Assembly (NCBI GenBank): GCA_965212075.1
Contig: OZ243043.1
Span: forward strand, 1,364,001 to 1,428,000
Direction: 5' to 3'
Length of the DNA stretch: 64,000 bases
From: CBDBUR01 sp965212075
GTDB lineage: Bacteria; Pseudomonadota; Alphaproteobacteria; JAPOUT01; G958296285
Both the position numbers and the translations under genes were made by a program. Position 1 is the stretch's first letter, and every line of letters begins with the position of its first letter. The notes beneath the pieces were generated by a model, which searched no databases, was not told the DNA's origin, and was given only the letters and a program-made list of their open reading frames with translations. Below, piece after piece: positions 17,993-26,157 of the stretch.

Positions 17993-18769
17993 TTATTCCG
18001 CCGCGGCGAGATGGGTGGGTTCGGCTTTGGCGGTTTTTTCGGCGAGGATTTTGATGACGGTCTTCACTTCCTCGCGATAGATTGACGGCTTGCCAACATT
18101 GAACGCAGCGCGGACATCTTCAAGCGATTGTGGCAATAAAGTTTCCCAATGCGCGGCGGGCAGCCATTTGGCGCGCTTGCCGAGGCGGAATCCTTCGCGC
18201 ACCGCGGCCCAGCCTCTAACGTCGGGCGCTTCTTTGCGAAAAATCCGCAGACCGGCGGTGATGATCAGCAAGATGCCCCAATTGCCTAATTGGCGGAAGG
18301 TGAAAGCGAGCAGCGCCAATTCGCCGAGCGGGTCGCGGCCATAGCCGACCGTTATATGCCAGAGATCATGCGCATCGCGCTGGCGCATCTGGAAGTGATA
18401 TTGTAGCGGCGGGACATCTCTTTCCTCGACGCCGCCTTCTTCGCTGGCCTGCACGAGGCCGTCGGCGCTGATCTGTTCTTTTTCGGTGAATTGGTAATAG
18501 CGCCGCCCTAGCGATCCTTCGGGCAGAGATTTGAGCCAGTCGCGATCGTTGAGATAACTAATTAAATCGCGTTCGGCGTTTTGGGTTTTGGCGGCGATCG
18601 GAAGTTTTTTGAAGCGCGCATAAGAACGCTGGCCGGATCGTCCGCCGAGCGCGCTCAAAATAACAAAAACTTGTTTTGTATCCTCCTTATCGGCGATGAG
18701 TTTGCGGACCGCGCGCAAAGCGCGCCGCCATTTGCCGATCGTTTGATGATGTTTCTCCGATGAAGTCAT
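17993..18769 (-). CDS. coq4: Coq4-family ubiquinone biosynthesis protein
   Basis: 258 residues from the ATG at 18769; a GTG at 18808 would add 13. The signature is a perfect HDxxHx11E zinc-site motif, HDLWHITVGYGRDPLGE, as in eukaryotic Coq4, which helps shape ubiquinone head-group modification at the membrane. Downstream is a hydrophobic stretch (NWGILLIITAGLRIF). The Gly-rich GYGRDPLGELALLAF part is the family's most conserved block. Upstream lies a repeat element and a nuclease-like gene; downstream metY. A divergent UbiH-like oxidoreductase gene occurs 2.2 kb away. Confidence 0.9.
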   Translation of the reverse strand: MTSSEKHHQTIGKWRRALRAVRKLIADKEDTKQVFVILSALGGRSGQRSYARFKKLPIAAKTQNAERDLISYLNDRDWLKSLPEGSLGRRYYQFTEKEQISADGLVQASEEGGVEERDVPPLQYHFQMRQRDAHDLWHITVGYGRDPLGELALLAFTFRQLGNWGILLIITAGLRIFRKEAPDVRGWAAVREGFRLGKRAKWLPAAHWETLLPQSLEDVRAAFNVGKPSIYREEVKTVIKILAEKTAKAEPTHLAAAE

Positions 18770-18871
18770 AATTTTTATAGGGCTTTTATGGCTTTTTCCT
18801 GTTTTCACTATATGGGCTTTGTTATATCACTGCAAGACACTTTTTTATTTGGAGCGGGCGATTACATTTCA

Positions 18872-19022
18872 CTGGATCCCCGCTGACAGGCTAGCCTGTC
18901 GCAGGCAAGCCTGTCGCGGGGATGACGGAGAGGAGCGAGGAAATGGGGAACATAAAAAGCCCCCGTCATCCCCGCAAAGATCGGCTAGGTTTTCGGCGAT
19001 TCTTCTGTCAGCGGGGACCCAG
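18872..19022. repeat. 151-bp nested inverted-repeat (MITE-like) element
   Basis: Outer 18-bp inverted ends CTGGATCCCCGCTGACAG (18872-18889) and its complement at 19005-19022 match at 17 of 18 positions. Inside are a 13-bp perfect pair GCGGGGATGACGG (18916-18928) with 18963-18975, and a large cruciform (18878-18921) of CCCCGC and ACAGGCT arms. The GATCCCCGC...GCGGGGATGAC theme is common in mobile palindromic repeats of alphaproteobacteria. It overlaps short open frames that look like by-products. No flanking target duplication was found by eye. Confidence 0.8.
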
Positions 19023-19061
19023 CGAACGGGCTTTATCAACGGAGCGGAAGGAGGGAGTTGA

Positions 19062-19982
19062 TTATGATGCCTCATAGGATTTTTGGATGAGTGGTTTGGC
19101 ACGCTCTAAATCTGCGTCTGACGACACAGCAATTTCTACATTGCCCGTGCCGTAATGTCCTATATCGCTCACATCACGGGTGAAGCCCGAAATAAACTCT
19201 TTTTCATCTAGATCAAGCTTAACGAAAATCAGGATATTACTTCTCTGGAGTTGGACGCAGGCGAAATTTTTAATGCGTTTGAAAGCGACATAGTATTTCA
19301 GAGGGCGTTCCTGCACATCATCACCCAGATCATTTAAAAAATCTCTGAGCGCCTCGAAGCGCTCTTTTTGGCTGCCGGTTGCTGCGGCGATAATCTCATT
19401 ATGCTCCCTTTGGCTGAGCGGCATAGATGATCCAGAAGATTGGGATGGCTCAGAAGATTGGACTTGTGTTTTGCGGGTTGTGGCGGTCAGCAAATCCAGC
19501 ATCAGCAAGTCAGCGCCAAATTTTCGATAGCGTATCAATTCTATATTACGGTTCATCTGCTTAATGGCATGCTCATCATAACGCGTGAAGTCTGCCGCCA
19601 CACATAGGAGGCGCGGGGCAGACCAATCAATATCATAAGCCACATCTTTACTGATTTTGTTTAGCACTAATAATTCAAAACTCGCCTTGTGGTCCATAAG
19701 CCAATCCATATAAAACAAGCCCTGATTGATGATGTTTCCGCTAGCGTGGCGTTTATATTCTATAATGACCGGGCAATTGTTTTCATCCAGCCCCAGCGTA
19801 TCCATGCGACCATCTGAGGTGCTGAACTCACTGGCAAGAAAGCGCACGCCAAAAAAAGTCTCGAGATTGTTCTCAATCAAACGCTGCAACCCGCGCTCTA
19901 ATGCCGCCGCTGCTCCAGTGATTTCAGCCGCCGCATTTGCATTTGCATTTTCATTCAAACGAAAAAGTTTGATGTCGCTCAT
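19062..19982 (-). CDS. PD-(D/E)XK nuclease-like protein with C-terminal DUF5655
   Basis: 306 residues from the ATG at 19982, preceded by GGAGAGG. The N-terminal half matches a NucS/DUF91-like restriction-endonuclease fold: an acidic E/D-bearing strand RMDTLGLDENNCPVIIEYKR provides the D...ExK catalytic pattern, with R and the conserved LIENNLETFFGVRFLASE helix before it. After a Ser/Gln linker (residues about 193-210) the C-terminal DUF5655 domain begins near ERFEALRDFLNDLGD and ends SVSSDADLERAKPLIQKSYE-like. It abuts tRNA-Gly (start codon about 46 bp from its 3' end) and the inverted-repeat element, suggesting a small acquired segment. The exact substrate is unknown. Confidence 0.75.
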   Translation of the reverse strand: MSDIKLFRLNENANANAAAEITGAAAALERGLQRLIENNLETFFGVRFLASEFSTSDGRMDTLGLDENNCPVIIEYKRHASGNIINQGLFYMDWLMDHKASFELLVLNKISKDVAYDIDWSAPRLLCVAADFTRYDEHAIKQMNRNIELIRYRKFGADLLMLDLLTATTRKTQVQSSEPSQSSGSSMPLSQREHNEIIAAATGSQKERFEALRDFLNDLGDDVQERPLKYYVAFKRIKNFACVQLQRSNILIFVKLDLDEKEFISGFTRDVSDIGHYGTGNVEIAVSSDADLERAKPLIQKSYEAS

Positions 19983-20027
19983 ATAGCCTCTCCATATATT
20001 TACCTTGCCTTGCTCCATCAAGGTCAA

Positions 20028-20102
20028 TGGAGCGGGCGATGAGATTCGAACTCACGACCCCAACCTTGGCAAGGTTGTGCTCTACCACTGAGCTACGCCC
20101 GC
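20028..20102 (-). tRNA. tRNA-Gly(GCC)
   Basis: Minus-strand cloverleaf of 75 nt including an encoded CCA: acceptor GCGGGCG pairs with CGCCCGC, D arm AGCTCAGTGGTAGAGC, anticodon arm CCTTGCCAAGG with anticodon GCC in a seven-base loop, T arm GTGAGTTCGAATCTCAT. All stems close. It sits between the nuclease-like gene and the LON-domain gene. Confidence 0.95.
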
Positions 20103-20177
20103 CGCTGAAAAGGTTATCGCCTCTCTCAGGCCTGATTTCAAGCACGAAATGGCCGCTAAAATATAGTCGTTAAAACT

Positions 20178-20840
20178 ATGCTAGACTTAACTATGCCCAA
20201 AAGCTCGCTGCCTCAGATTGTTTCGATTTTTCCCCTGCCGCGCGCTCTGCTTTTGCCCAGCGGCACATTGCCTCTGGTGATTTTTGAGGCGCGCTACCTT
20301 GCGATGGTCAATGACGCGCTCGCCGCTGACCGCCATATCGGCATGATCCAGCCCAAAAACCCCGATGAGCCCAAGCCGCCGCTTTATGATGTCGGCTGTT
20401 TGGGGCGCATCACCTCGTTTAACGATACCGGCGATGGGCGCATGCTCATCCAATTGACCGGCATCAACCGCTTTTTTGTGGAGCAGGAGGTTGCGCAGAC
20501 CATGCCCTACCGCCAGCTCAAAGTCTCCTACCGGCAATTTCCCGACGACCAGCAAACCGAGCACGATGAGCATCTGATCAACCGCGAAGCGCTCGTCTCG
20601 GTGCTGCGGCGCTATTTGAAAAAAAACCATTTGCAAGCCGATTGGAGCGCCATTGAACAAGCGTCAAATACGTTTCTTGTCACCGTGCTGTCCATCATCA
20701 GCCCCTACGGCATCGTCGAAAAACAGGCGCTGCTTGAAGCCAAAACATCGGCGGAAAGATGCGACATTCTCGTATCGCTGACCGAAATGGCGCTCGCACA
20801 AAATGACGGCGGCGAAAACGGCCAGCAAACCATACAATGA
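20178..20840 (+). CDS. LON peptidase substrate-binding domain protein
   Basis: 220 residues forming only the LON N-terminal substrate-binding (PUA-like) domain, without AAA+ or protease domains. Motifs: IVSIFPLPRALLLPSGTLPL, VIFEARYLAMVNDAL and the CLGRITSFNDTGDGRMLIQL block typical of this family. The start is ATG 20178 (an alternative in-frame ATG is 15 bases on; neither has a strong ribosome-binding site). Its stop overlaps the Trm112 start (ATGA). The LON/Trm112/UbiH-like cluster recurs in alphaproteobacteria. Its biological role is not known. Confidence 0.9.
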   Translation: MLDLTMPKSSLPQIVSIFPLPRALLLPSGTLPLVIFEARYLAMVNDALAADRHIGMIQPKNPDEPKPPLYDVGCLGRITSFNDTGDGRMLIQLTGINRFFVEQEVAQTMPYRQLKVSYRQFPDDQQTEHDEHLINREALVSVLRRYLKKNHLQADWSAIEQASNTFLVTVLSIISPYGIVEKQALLEAKTSAERCDILVSLTEMALAQNDGGENGQQTIQ

Positions 20841-21040
20841 AGAAGAATGATAAAAAAATAGACGAAAAGCTGCTCGCCATTTTGGTCTGCCCGATCACGA
20901 AGGAAAATTTAATTTACGATCAAGAACATAACGAGCTGATTTCCGAAAAAGCCGGTCTTGCCTATCCGGTGCGCGATGGTGTGCCGGTTCTTTTGGCTGA
21001 AGAGGCGCGCAAGCTCGAAAGCCGCCCCGCGCCCGCATGA
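20837..21040 (+). CDS. Trm112-family zinc-ribbon-like protein
   Basis: 67 residues. The sequence LLAILVCPITKENLIYD, then GLAYPVRDGVPVLLAEEAR, is the signature of the Trm112/UPF0434 family, small proteins that in eukaryotes and archaea activate methyltransferases; the bacterial role is poorly defined. Only one cysteine of the ribbon remains (VCPI), as in most bacterial members. Translation is coupled to the LON-domain gene by the ATGA overlap. Its 3' end overlaps the convergent UbiH-like gene by 79 bp. Confidence 0.9.
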   Translation: MKKNDKKIDEKLLAILVCPITKENLIYDQEHNELISEKAGLAYPVRDGVPVLLAEEARKLESRPAPA

Positions 21041-22101
21041 GTGAAAAAACGCCGCAGCTTTTTTGATAAAGCCAGCGCGTCAAGACACGCCGCCGCCGCA
21101 GAGCTGCTCAAAAAAGGAATGCGCGCGAGAAGATCAACCGCGCGCGCCAAAGCACCGGCATGGGCGCGGCGCGATTTTTGATAATCCGCCAGCATCACGG
21201 AAGAAAAAGCCGGAAGGCCCAGATAAATAGCCTCGCTTGCCATCTCCGCGAGCAAGCGGACATCTTCAACGCAGACATTCCAGCCTTGTCCCGCAAGCGG
21301 GTGAAGCTGGTGTGCGGCCTCGCCGATGAGCAATCTGTCCTTCTGCACCCAGTCTGACGAAAAGAAAAATTTTAACTGATGCGCCTCAACATTTCCGGCC
21401 AGCTCAACTTCCTGCCATGCGGCGGGCAGATGATGGCACAAAAATAATAAAAATTTTTCTTTCTCCAAACTGAGTAGATTTTTGGCAGTTTTATCTCGCC
21501 GCGTCCAAATGAAAACGCTTTGCTGATCGCTTAAAGGCAAAAGCGCGAGCGGGCCGCTTGGGAAAAAAAACTGCGCCGCCATATTTTTATGCGGCCCTAG
21601 CGGTCCTAAATGAGACAAAAGGCCGGTCAAAGCTGTCTGGCCATAGCTGCGCGGCTGGTAAAGATGAGATTGATCGGTGCAAATCGTTAAATCAGCTTTG
21701 ATCGCCTGCTGGCTTGAATCTATGTGTCGCGCGCGCAGCGCCTCATCCAAGGCGGCCAGCAAATCTTTCTGCCAAACGATCCGGCCTAATGATGAAGCCG
21801 CGACATCCTCGCCGCTGACGATCAGGCCGGGCGTCCAAATATGAGGCCGGTCATTGGCCGCATAGATTCCAACACGATCAACCGGACAGCCCGAAGGCGC
21901 AATGCCAAACTGATCGAGGAAATCCAAAGTCGCCAGATTGAGCGCCAAAACCGGCCCATCCCGCTTGGCCTCATCCGTTGCGCGCCAAGAAATCTCATAG
22001 CTCTCACGGCCCCCAGCGAATTCATGCAAAGACTCATGCAAAGCCAAGGCCGCAAGCCGCGCGGTCGCGCCATGCCCCAAAATTTGAATCGTCTTTATCA
22101 T
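20962..22101 (-). CDS. UbiH/Coq6-family FAD-dependent oxidoreductase, divergent
   Basis: 379 residues. The family fold is visible but degraded: the N-terminal dinucleotide motif reads ILGHGATARLAALAL rather than GxGxxG, and the second FAD motif is LIGEAAHQLHPLAGQGWNV where GDAAHxxxPxxGQG is usual. The C-terminal helical YQKSRRAHAGALARAVDLL is typical. Family members hydroxylate the ubiquinone ring. The changes suggest a specialised or weakened enzyme. The start is ATG 22101; the 3' 79 bp overlap the Trm112 gene on the other strand. Confidence 0.8.
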   Translation of the reverse strand: MIKTIQILGHGATARLAALALHESLHEFAGGRESYEISWRATDEAKRDGPVLALNLATLDFLDQFGIAPSGCPVDRVGIYAANDRPHIWTPGLIVSGEDVAASSLGRIVWQKDLLAALDEALRARHIDSSQQAIKADLTICTDQSHLYQPRSYGQTALTGLLSHLGPLGPHKNMAAQFFFPSGPLALLPLSDQQSVFIWTRRDKTAKNLLSLEKEKFLLFLCHHLPAAWQEVELAGNVEAHQLKFFFSSDWVQKDRLLIGEAAHQLHPLAGQGWNVCVEDVRLLAEMASEAIYLGLPAFSSVMLADYQKSRRAHAGALARAVDLLARIPFLSSSAAAACLDALALSKKLRRFFTHAGAGRLSSLRASSAKRTGTPSRTG

Positions 22102-22154
22102 TTGAAACCCATTATTTTAAAATCATGCTATATTATCGCCTATTGGAGGACAAA

Positions 22155-23801
22155 ATGACTCATCAACCCTCAAAGATCAATCGCCGCGATCTCTTAAAAA
22201 GCGGCGTCGTGGCCGGAGCCGGATTGGCGCTAGGTGCTGCGTCGGCACAAGCCAAGACCCCATCGCCTTTTTCTCACGGCGTGGCGTCGGGCGACCCCCT
22301 TCATGATCGCGTGATATTATGGACGCGCCTCACCCTGCAAAATCAAAATAGAGCTGACGTCTCATGGCAGGTGGCCACAGATCCAAAGTTCAACAATATC
22401 GTGCAGCGCGGCGTGGCCAGCACAAATCGCGGCAAAGACGGAATCATCAAAATTGATTGCGATGGCCTTCAAGCTGGCACGGCCTATTTTTATGCCTTTC
22501 GTTTTGGCGGCCAAGCAGCCATAGGGCGCACCAAAACCCTGCCGCAAGGAAAGATCAAAAACCTCAAACTGGGCGTGGTGTCCTGCTCCAATTATAATGC
22601 GGGCTGGTTCACCGCTTATCGCGGGCTGGCGCGGCGCAATGATCTTGATGCGGTCATTCATCTCGGCGACTACATCTATGAATATGGCAGCGGCGTTTAT
22701 GGCAAACATAAAGCGCGCGCGCTAGAGCCGCGCCATGAAATTCTCACGCTTGCCGATTATCGCACGCGCTATGCGCATTATCGCACCGATCCTGATCTGC
22801 AGGCGCTTCATGCGCGCCATCCGATGATCGCCGTCTGGGACGATCATGAAGTCGCCAATAATAGCTGGAGCGAAGGCGCGGAAAATCATGCCCCTGACAA
22901 AGAAGGCGTTTTTTCCGAAAGACAATTAGCCGCGCGCCAAGCCTATTTTGAATGGCTGCCGATCAGGCCGCGCGCGCAAAAACAGATCTATCGCCGTTTT
23001 GCATTTGGCGATCTCGCTCATCTAATTATGATTGACACGCGCCACGATCGCCGCGCTGCGCAGTTGGCGTTTCGCGCTTTTGTCAAACCTCCAAAAACAA
23101 AAAAAGGCCGACCCAGCTTTGACAAAAAAGCTTTTTTAAACGCATGGCAAAATCGAGCAAGGCGGATCATGTCGCGCAGTCAGGAACTTTGGCTGCGGCG
23201 CGCGCTGCGCGAGGCGGCGCGCGGTGCCGCATGGACTTTGATCGGCAACCAAGTCAATTTCACGCCCGCAATGATGCCTGAATTGGCCGATACAAAACCG
23301 CCGAAATTCTTTCAGCCTTTGGCGCAAATCAAACAGCTCGCCCGCGCTGCCGGATTGAACACTTTGCCTTTAAGTCTGGATTCTTGGTCGGGCTATCCTG
23401 CGGCGCGTGAAGCTTTGGAAAGGGCGATCAAAAGAGCGGGCAATCCGACAGTGATCCTGACCGGCGACACCCATCATGGCTGGGCGACGCCTTTCGGCGC
23501 AAAACCTTCTGAAAACCCCTTGGGCGCTGAGTTCGGCACGCCCGGCATTTCTTCGCCCGGACTTGAAAGCTATGTCAGCGATCAATATCGCGCGGCTTAT
23601 GTTAAGAAATTTTTTGCGGCCAATCCCAATATGACGTTTTTTGACTCCGAACATCGCGGCTTTATGGTGGTTGAGATCACCCGCGCCAAAACTGATGTTC
23701 AGTGGTTTTGGGCCGATATATCGCGGCGGCGCGGACGTTTGACAGCGGGGCCGAAAATCTCGGTCAACCGCCGCCAGCCCGGAAGATTAATCCGCGCTTA
23801 A
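22155..23801 (+). CDS. PhoD-like alkaline phosphatase / phosphodiesterase with Tat signal
   Basis: 548 residues from the ATG at 22155, with GGAGG nearby. The N-terminus is a twin-arginine export signal (NRRDLLKSGVVAGAGLALGA...AQA), so the enzyme acts in the periplasm. The catalytic body shows FSHGVASGDPLHDRVILWTR, GVVSCSNYNAGWFTAYRGLA, IHLGDYIYEYG, VWDDHEVANNSWSEGA and LTGDTHHGWA, the metal-binding motifs of the PhoD family. Members hydrolyse phosphate mono- and diesters with Fe3+ and Ca2+. No pho box was identified. The gene is convergent with the quinohaemoprotein dehydrogenase gene. Confidence 0.93.
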   Translation: MTHQPSKINRRDLLKSGVVAGAGLALGAASAQAKTPSPFSHGVASGDPLHDRVILWTRLTLQNQNRADVSWQVATDPKFNNIVQRGVASTNRGKDGIIKIDCDGLQAGTAYFYAFRFGGQAAIGRTKTLPQGKIKNLKLGVVSCSNYNAGWFTAYRGLARRNDLDAVIHLGDYIYEYGSGVYGKHKARALEPRHEILTLADYRTRYAHYRTDPDLQALHARHPMIAVWDDHEVANNSWSEGAENHAPDKEGVFSERQLAARQAYFEWLPIRPRAQKQIYRRFAFGDLAHLIMIDTRHDRRAAQLAFRAFVKPPKTKKGRPSFDKKAFLNAWQNRARRIMSRSQELWLRRALREAARGAAWTLIGNQVNFTPAMMPELADTKPPKFFQPLAQIKQLARAAGLNTLPLSLDSWSGYPAAREALERAIKRAGNPTVILTGDTHHGWATPFGAKPSENPLGAEFGTPGISSPGLESYVSDQYRAAYVKKFFAANPNMTFFDSEHRGFMVVEITRAKTDVQWFWADISRRRGRLTAGPKISVNRRQPGRLIRA

Positions 23802-23819
23802 AAACTTTACTTAAAAACT

Positions 23820-25979
23820 TTATTTGCGGCGGCGCGCGGCGGCGCGGTCTTGGGTGGCGCGGTGGATAATATAAGCGTGGATCGCATTGACTTGTTTTTT
23901 GCTGAGCAGATCGCCAAAAGATGCCATGCCGCGCTCGGCTAGCAAGCCGTCGCGGGAGATTTTCTGGAAATTTTTGTGCGTCTGGCGGCTCATCAAGCGC
24001 AGATCAGGAAGCACACCAGACGATACAGCTAGCGCCCCATGACACAGGCTGCAATGTCCGGCAAAAAGCGTGCGGCCCTGCGCCAATGTGGATTTTGAGG
24101 CGCGAATCTTTGGCGGTCGCGGGATATTTTGGTCGCGTTTGACCGCTTCGGGCAATTTACCGTCTGCGCCCAGCTTAAAGACGAGCAGTTTGCCGTTATT
24201 TTCATATTGCGCTGAAATTGAGTTGGCCGGAGCCGCCGTTATGCCACCGGCACCGCCATAACCTGCCATCACAGCGACATATTGCTCGCCGTCAATCTGG
24301 TAGGTGATCGGCGGCGCAATGATGCCGGTCAGCGCCGGAAATTCCCAGAGCTTTTCGCCGGTCTCGGCGCGATAAGCGATGAAGCGGCCATCGCCAGTGC
24401 CTTGAAACACGAGATTGCCGCCGGTCGCAAGCAGGCCGCCATTCCAAAAATTTGGGTGCTCAATTTGCCATTTCGTGCGGCCAGTTTTCGGATCCCATGC
24501 GCGCAGATAGCCACGCTGACTCGCAAGCTGCTCTGGCGTCAAAGACTCGAGCGTTTTGGCATAATTTTTCCAATCAATGCCCAGATTCCACCAGCCTTTT
24601 TCCACGGTATATTCTTTCTTTTTTTTCCATTCTTCGCTGAGCGCGTAAACGCCGGCCAGTTCCTGCACGGGAATATAAACCAGACCGGTTTTGGGGTGAT
24701 AAGCCATCGGCTGCCAATTATGCCCGCCCAAAGGCGAAGGCAAAACGAATTGGGTTGTTTTGCTGTAATCGGTTTTTTCATTTTCAACCGGACGGCCTGT
24801 TTCCAGATCAACATATTTTGCCCATGACACCGCCGCATAAGGGTCGGCGCGCAACAGCTCGCCGGTTTTGCGATCAATGACGTAAAAGAAGCCATTTTTC
24901 GGGGCTTGCATCAAAACTTTGCGCAACCGGCCTTCTATTTTTAGATTGGCCAAAATAATATGCTGCGTTGCGGTGTAATCCCAATTATCGCCGGGCGTGG
25001 TCTGGTAGTGCCACTTTAAGCGTCCGGTATCCAAGTCAAGCGCGATGATGGAGGACAAATAAAGATTATCGCCGCCGCCCGGAGAGCGAATATGGCGCGT
25101 CCATGGCGAACCATTGCCAACGCCGATATAAACAAGATTAAGATCAGGATCATAAGCCATGCTGTCCCAGACCGTGCCGCCACCGCCGATTTTCCACCAT
25201 TCCCCGCCTTTCCACGTTTTGACGGCTTCTTTCATTTCGGGATGCTCAAAAGGCTGAGACGGGTCTCCCGGCACCGTCCAAAAGCGCCAGAGCATTTCGC
25301 CGGTCTCGGTATCATAAGCGCTGACATAGCCGCGCACGCCAAGCTCTGCGCCACCATTGCCAATCAAAATTTTATCTTTGATGATTCGCGGCGCGGCGGT
25401 AATGGTATAAGGCCGTTCGCGGTCAATCGTATTGACTTCCCAGATTTTTTTGCCAGTCTCGGCGTCAAGGGCGATCAGGCGGCCATCAAAACTCGCCACA
25501 TAGACTTTGCCCTCCCACACCGCAACACCGCGATTGACAATATCGCAGCAGCCATAACGCGCCCAATGTCCGGGCACTTCAGGATTATAACTCCAAATCT
25601 CCTTGCCGGTTTTGGCGTCCAGCGCATGGACGATCCCCCAATTGCCCGTCGTGAACAGGCGGCCATCAACGACAATCGGCGAGGCCTCCAAGCCGCGCGT
25701 GTCGCCAGTTTCATAAGCCCAGGCCAGACCTAATTGCGCAACATTGCCCTCATGTATCTGCGCAAGCGGTGAAAAACGCTGCTCATCATAAGTGCGGCCA
25801 TGCGCCAGCCAAGATTCCGGCTCACTATCAGCATTGATGATTCTTTTGGTGTTGATGTCGTAATCACCCTCGCAGCCGCCCAGCGCAAGCATCACAAACA
25901 TCGCAGATATGAAGAATTTCTTCGCCAAAAACCCCTTCATCAAAAATTTTGACTTTTTTAATTTTGACTTTATTGACAT
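23820..25979 (-). CDS. PQQ-dependent quinohaemoprotein alcohol dehydrogenase
   Basis: 719 residues. A signal region ends in a lipobox (LALGGC), predicting a periplasmic lipoprotein anchored to a membrane. The eight-bladed propeller has the tryptophan-docking repeats, the vicinal cysteine pair in WARYGCCDIVNRG, and GDNWDYTATQHI, where the catalytic Asp is followed at +2 by Thr, the pattern of calcium-dependent rather than lanthanide-dependent enzymes. A C-terminal cytochrome c domain has CSLCHG and an axial Met in RGMASF. The start at 25979 follows GGGAGGTAATTT. Alcohol substrate and electron acceptor are unknown; no pqq genes lie nearby. Confidence 0.93.
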   Translation of the reverse strand: MSIKSKLKKSKFLMKGFLAKKFFISAMFVMLALGGCEGDYDINTKRIINADSEPESWLAHGRTYDEQRFSPLAQIHEGNVAQLGLAWAYETGDTRGLEASPIVVDGRLFTTGNWGIVHALDAKTGKEIWSYNPEVPGHWARYGCCDIVNRGVAVWEGKVYVASFDGRLIALDAETGKKIWEVNTIDRERPYTITAAPRIIKDKILIGNGGAELGVRGYVSAYDTETGEMLWRFWTVPGDPSQPFEHPEMKEAVKTWKGGEWWKIGGGGTVWDSMAYDPDLNLVYIGVGNGSPWTRHIRSPGGGDNLYLSSIIALDLDTGRLKWHYQTTPGDNWDYTATQHIILANLKIEGRLRKVLMQAPKNGFFYVIDRKTGELLRADPYAAVSWAKYVDLETGRPVENEKTDYSKTTQFVLPSPLGGHNWQPMAYHPKTGLVYIPVQELAGVYALSEEWKKKKEYTVEKGWWNLGIDWKNYAKTLESLTPEQLASQRGYLRAWDPKTGRTKWQIEHPNFWNGGLLATGGNLVFQGTGDGRFIAYRAETGEKLWEFPALTGIIAPPITYQIDGEQYVAVMAGYGGAGGITAAPANSISAQYENNGKLLVFKLGADGKLPEAVKRDQNIPRPPKIRASKSTLAQGRTLFAGHCSLCHGALAVSSGVLPDLRLMSRQTHKNFQKISRDGLLAERGMASFGDLLSKKQVNAIHAYIIHRATQDRAAARRRK

Positions 25980-26157
25980 AAATTACCTCCCAATTCCTGA
26001 CTCCCCACTCTCTATGGGCTGATTCTGCCTCAATTAGACCATAGGCTCAAGAAAATATATCAAAATATATGCGTTTTACATTGGCCGATTATAGTGCTAG
26101 AACTTGGCCTCCGACTTAGAAAAATGGAAACACCCAAAGTTTAGGGAGAAAAAATCT

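Noticed and set aside
18819..19061. 80-codon frame on the plus strand across the inverted-repeat element
   Set aside because: It spans the palindromic element, has no domain, and the element itself explains the open frame.
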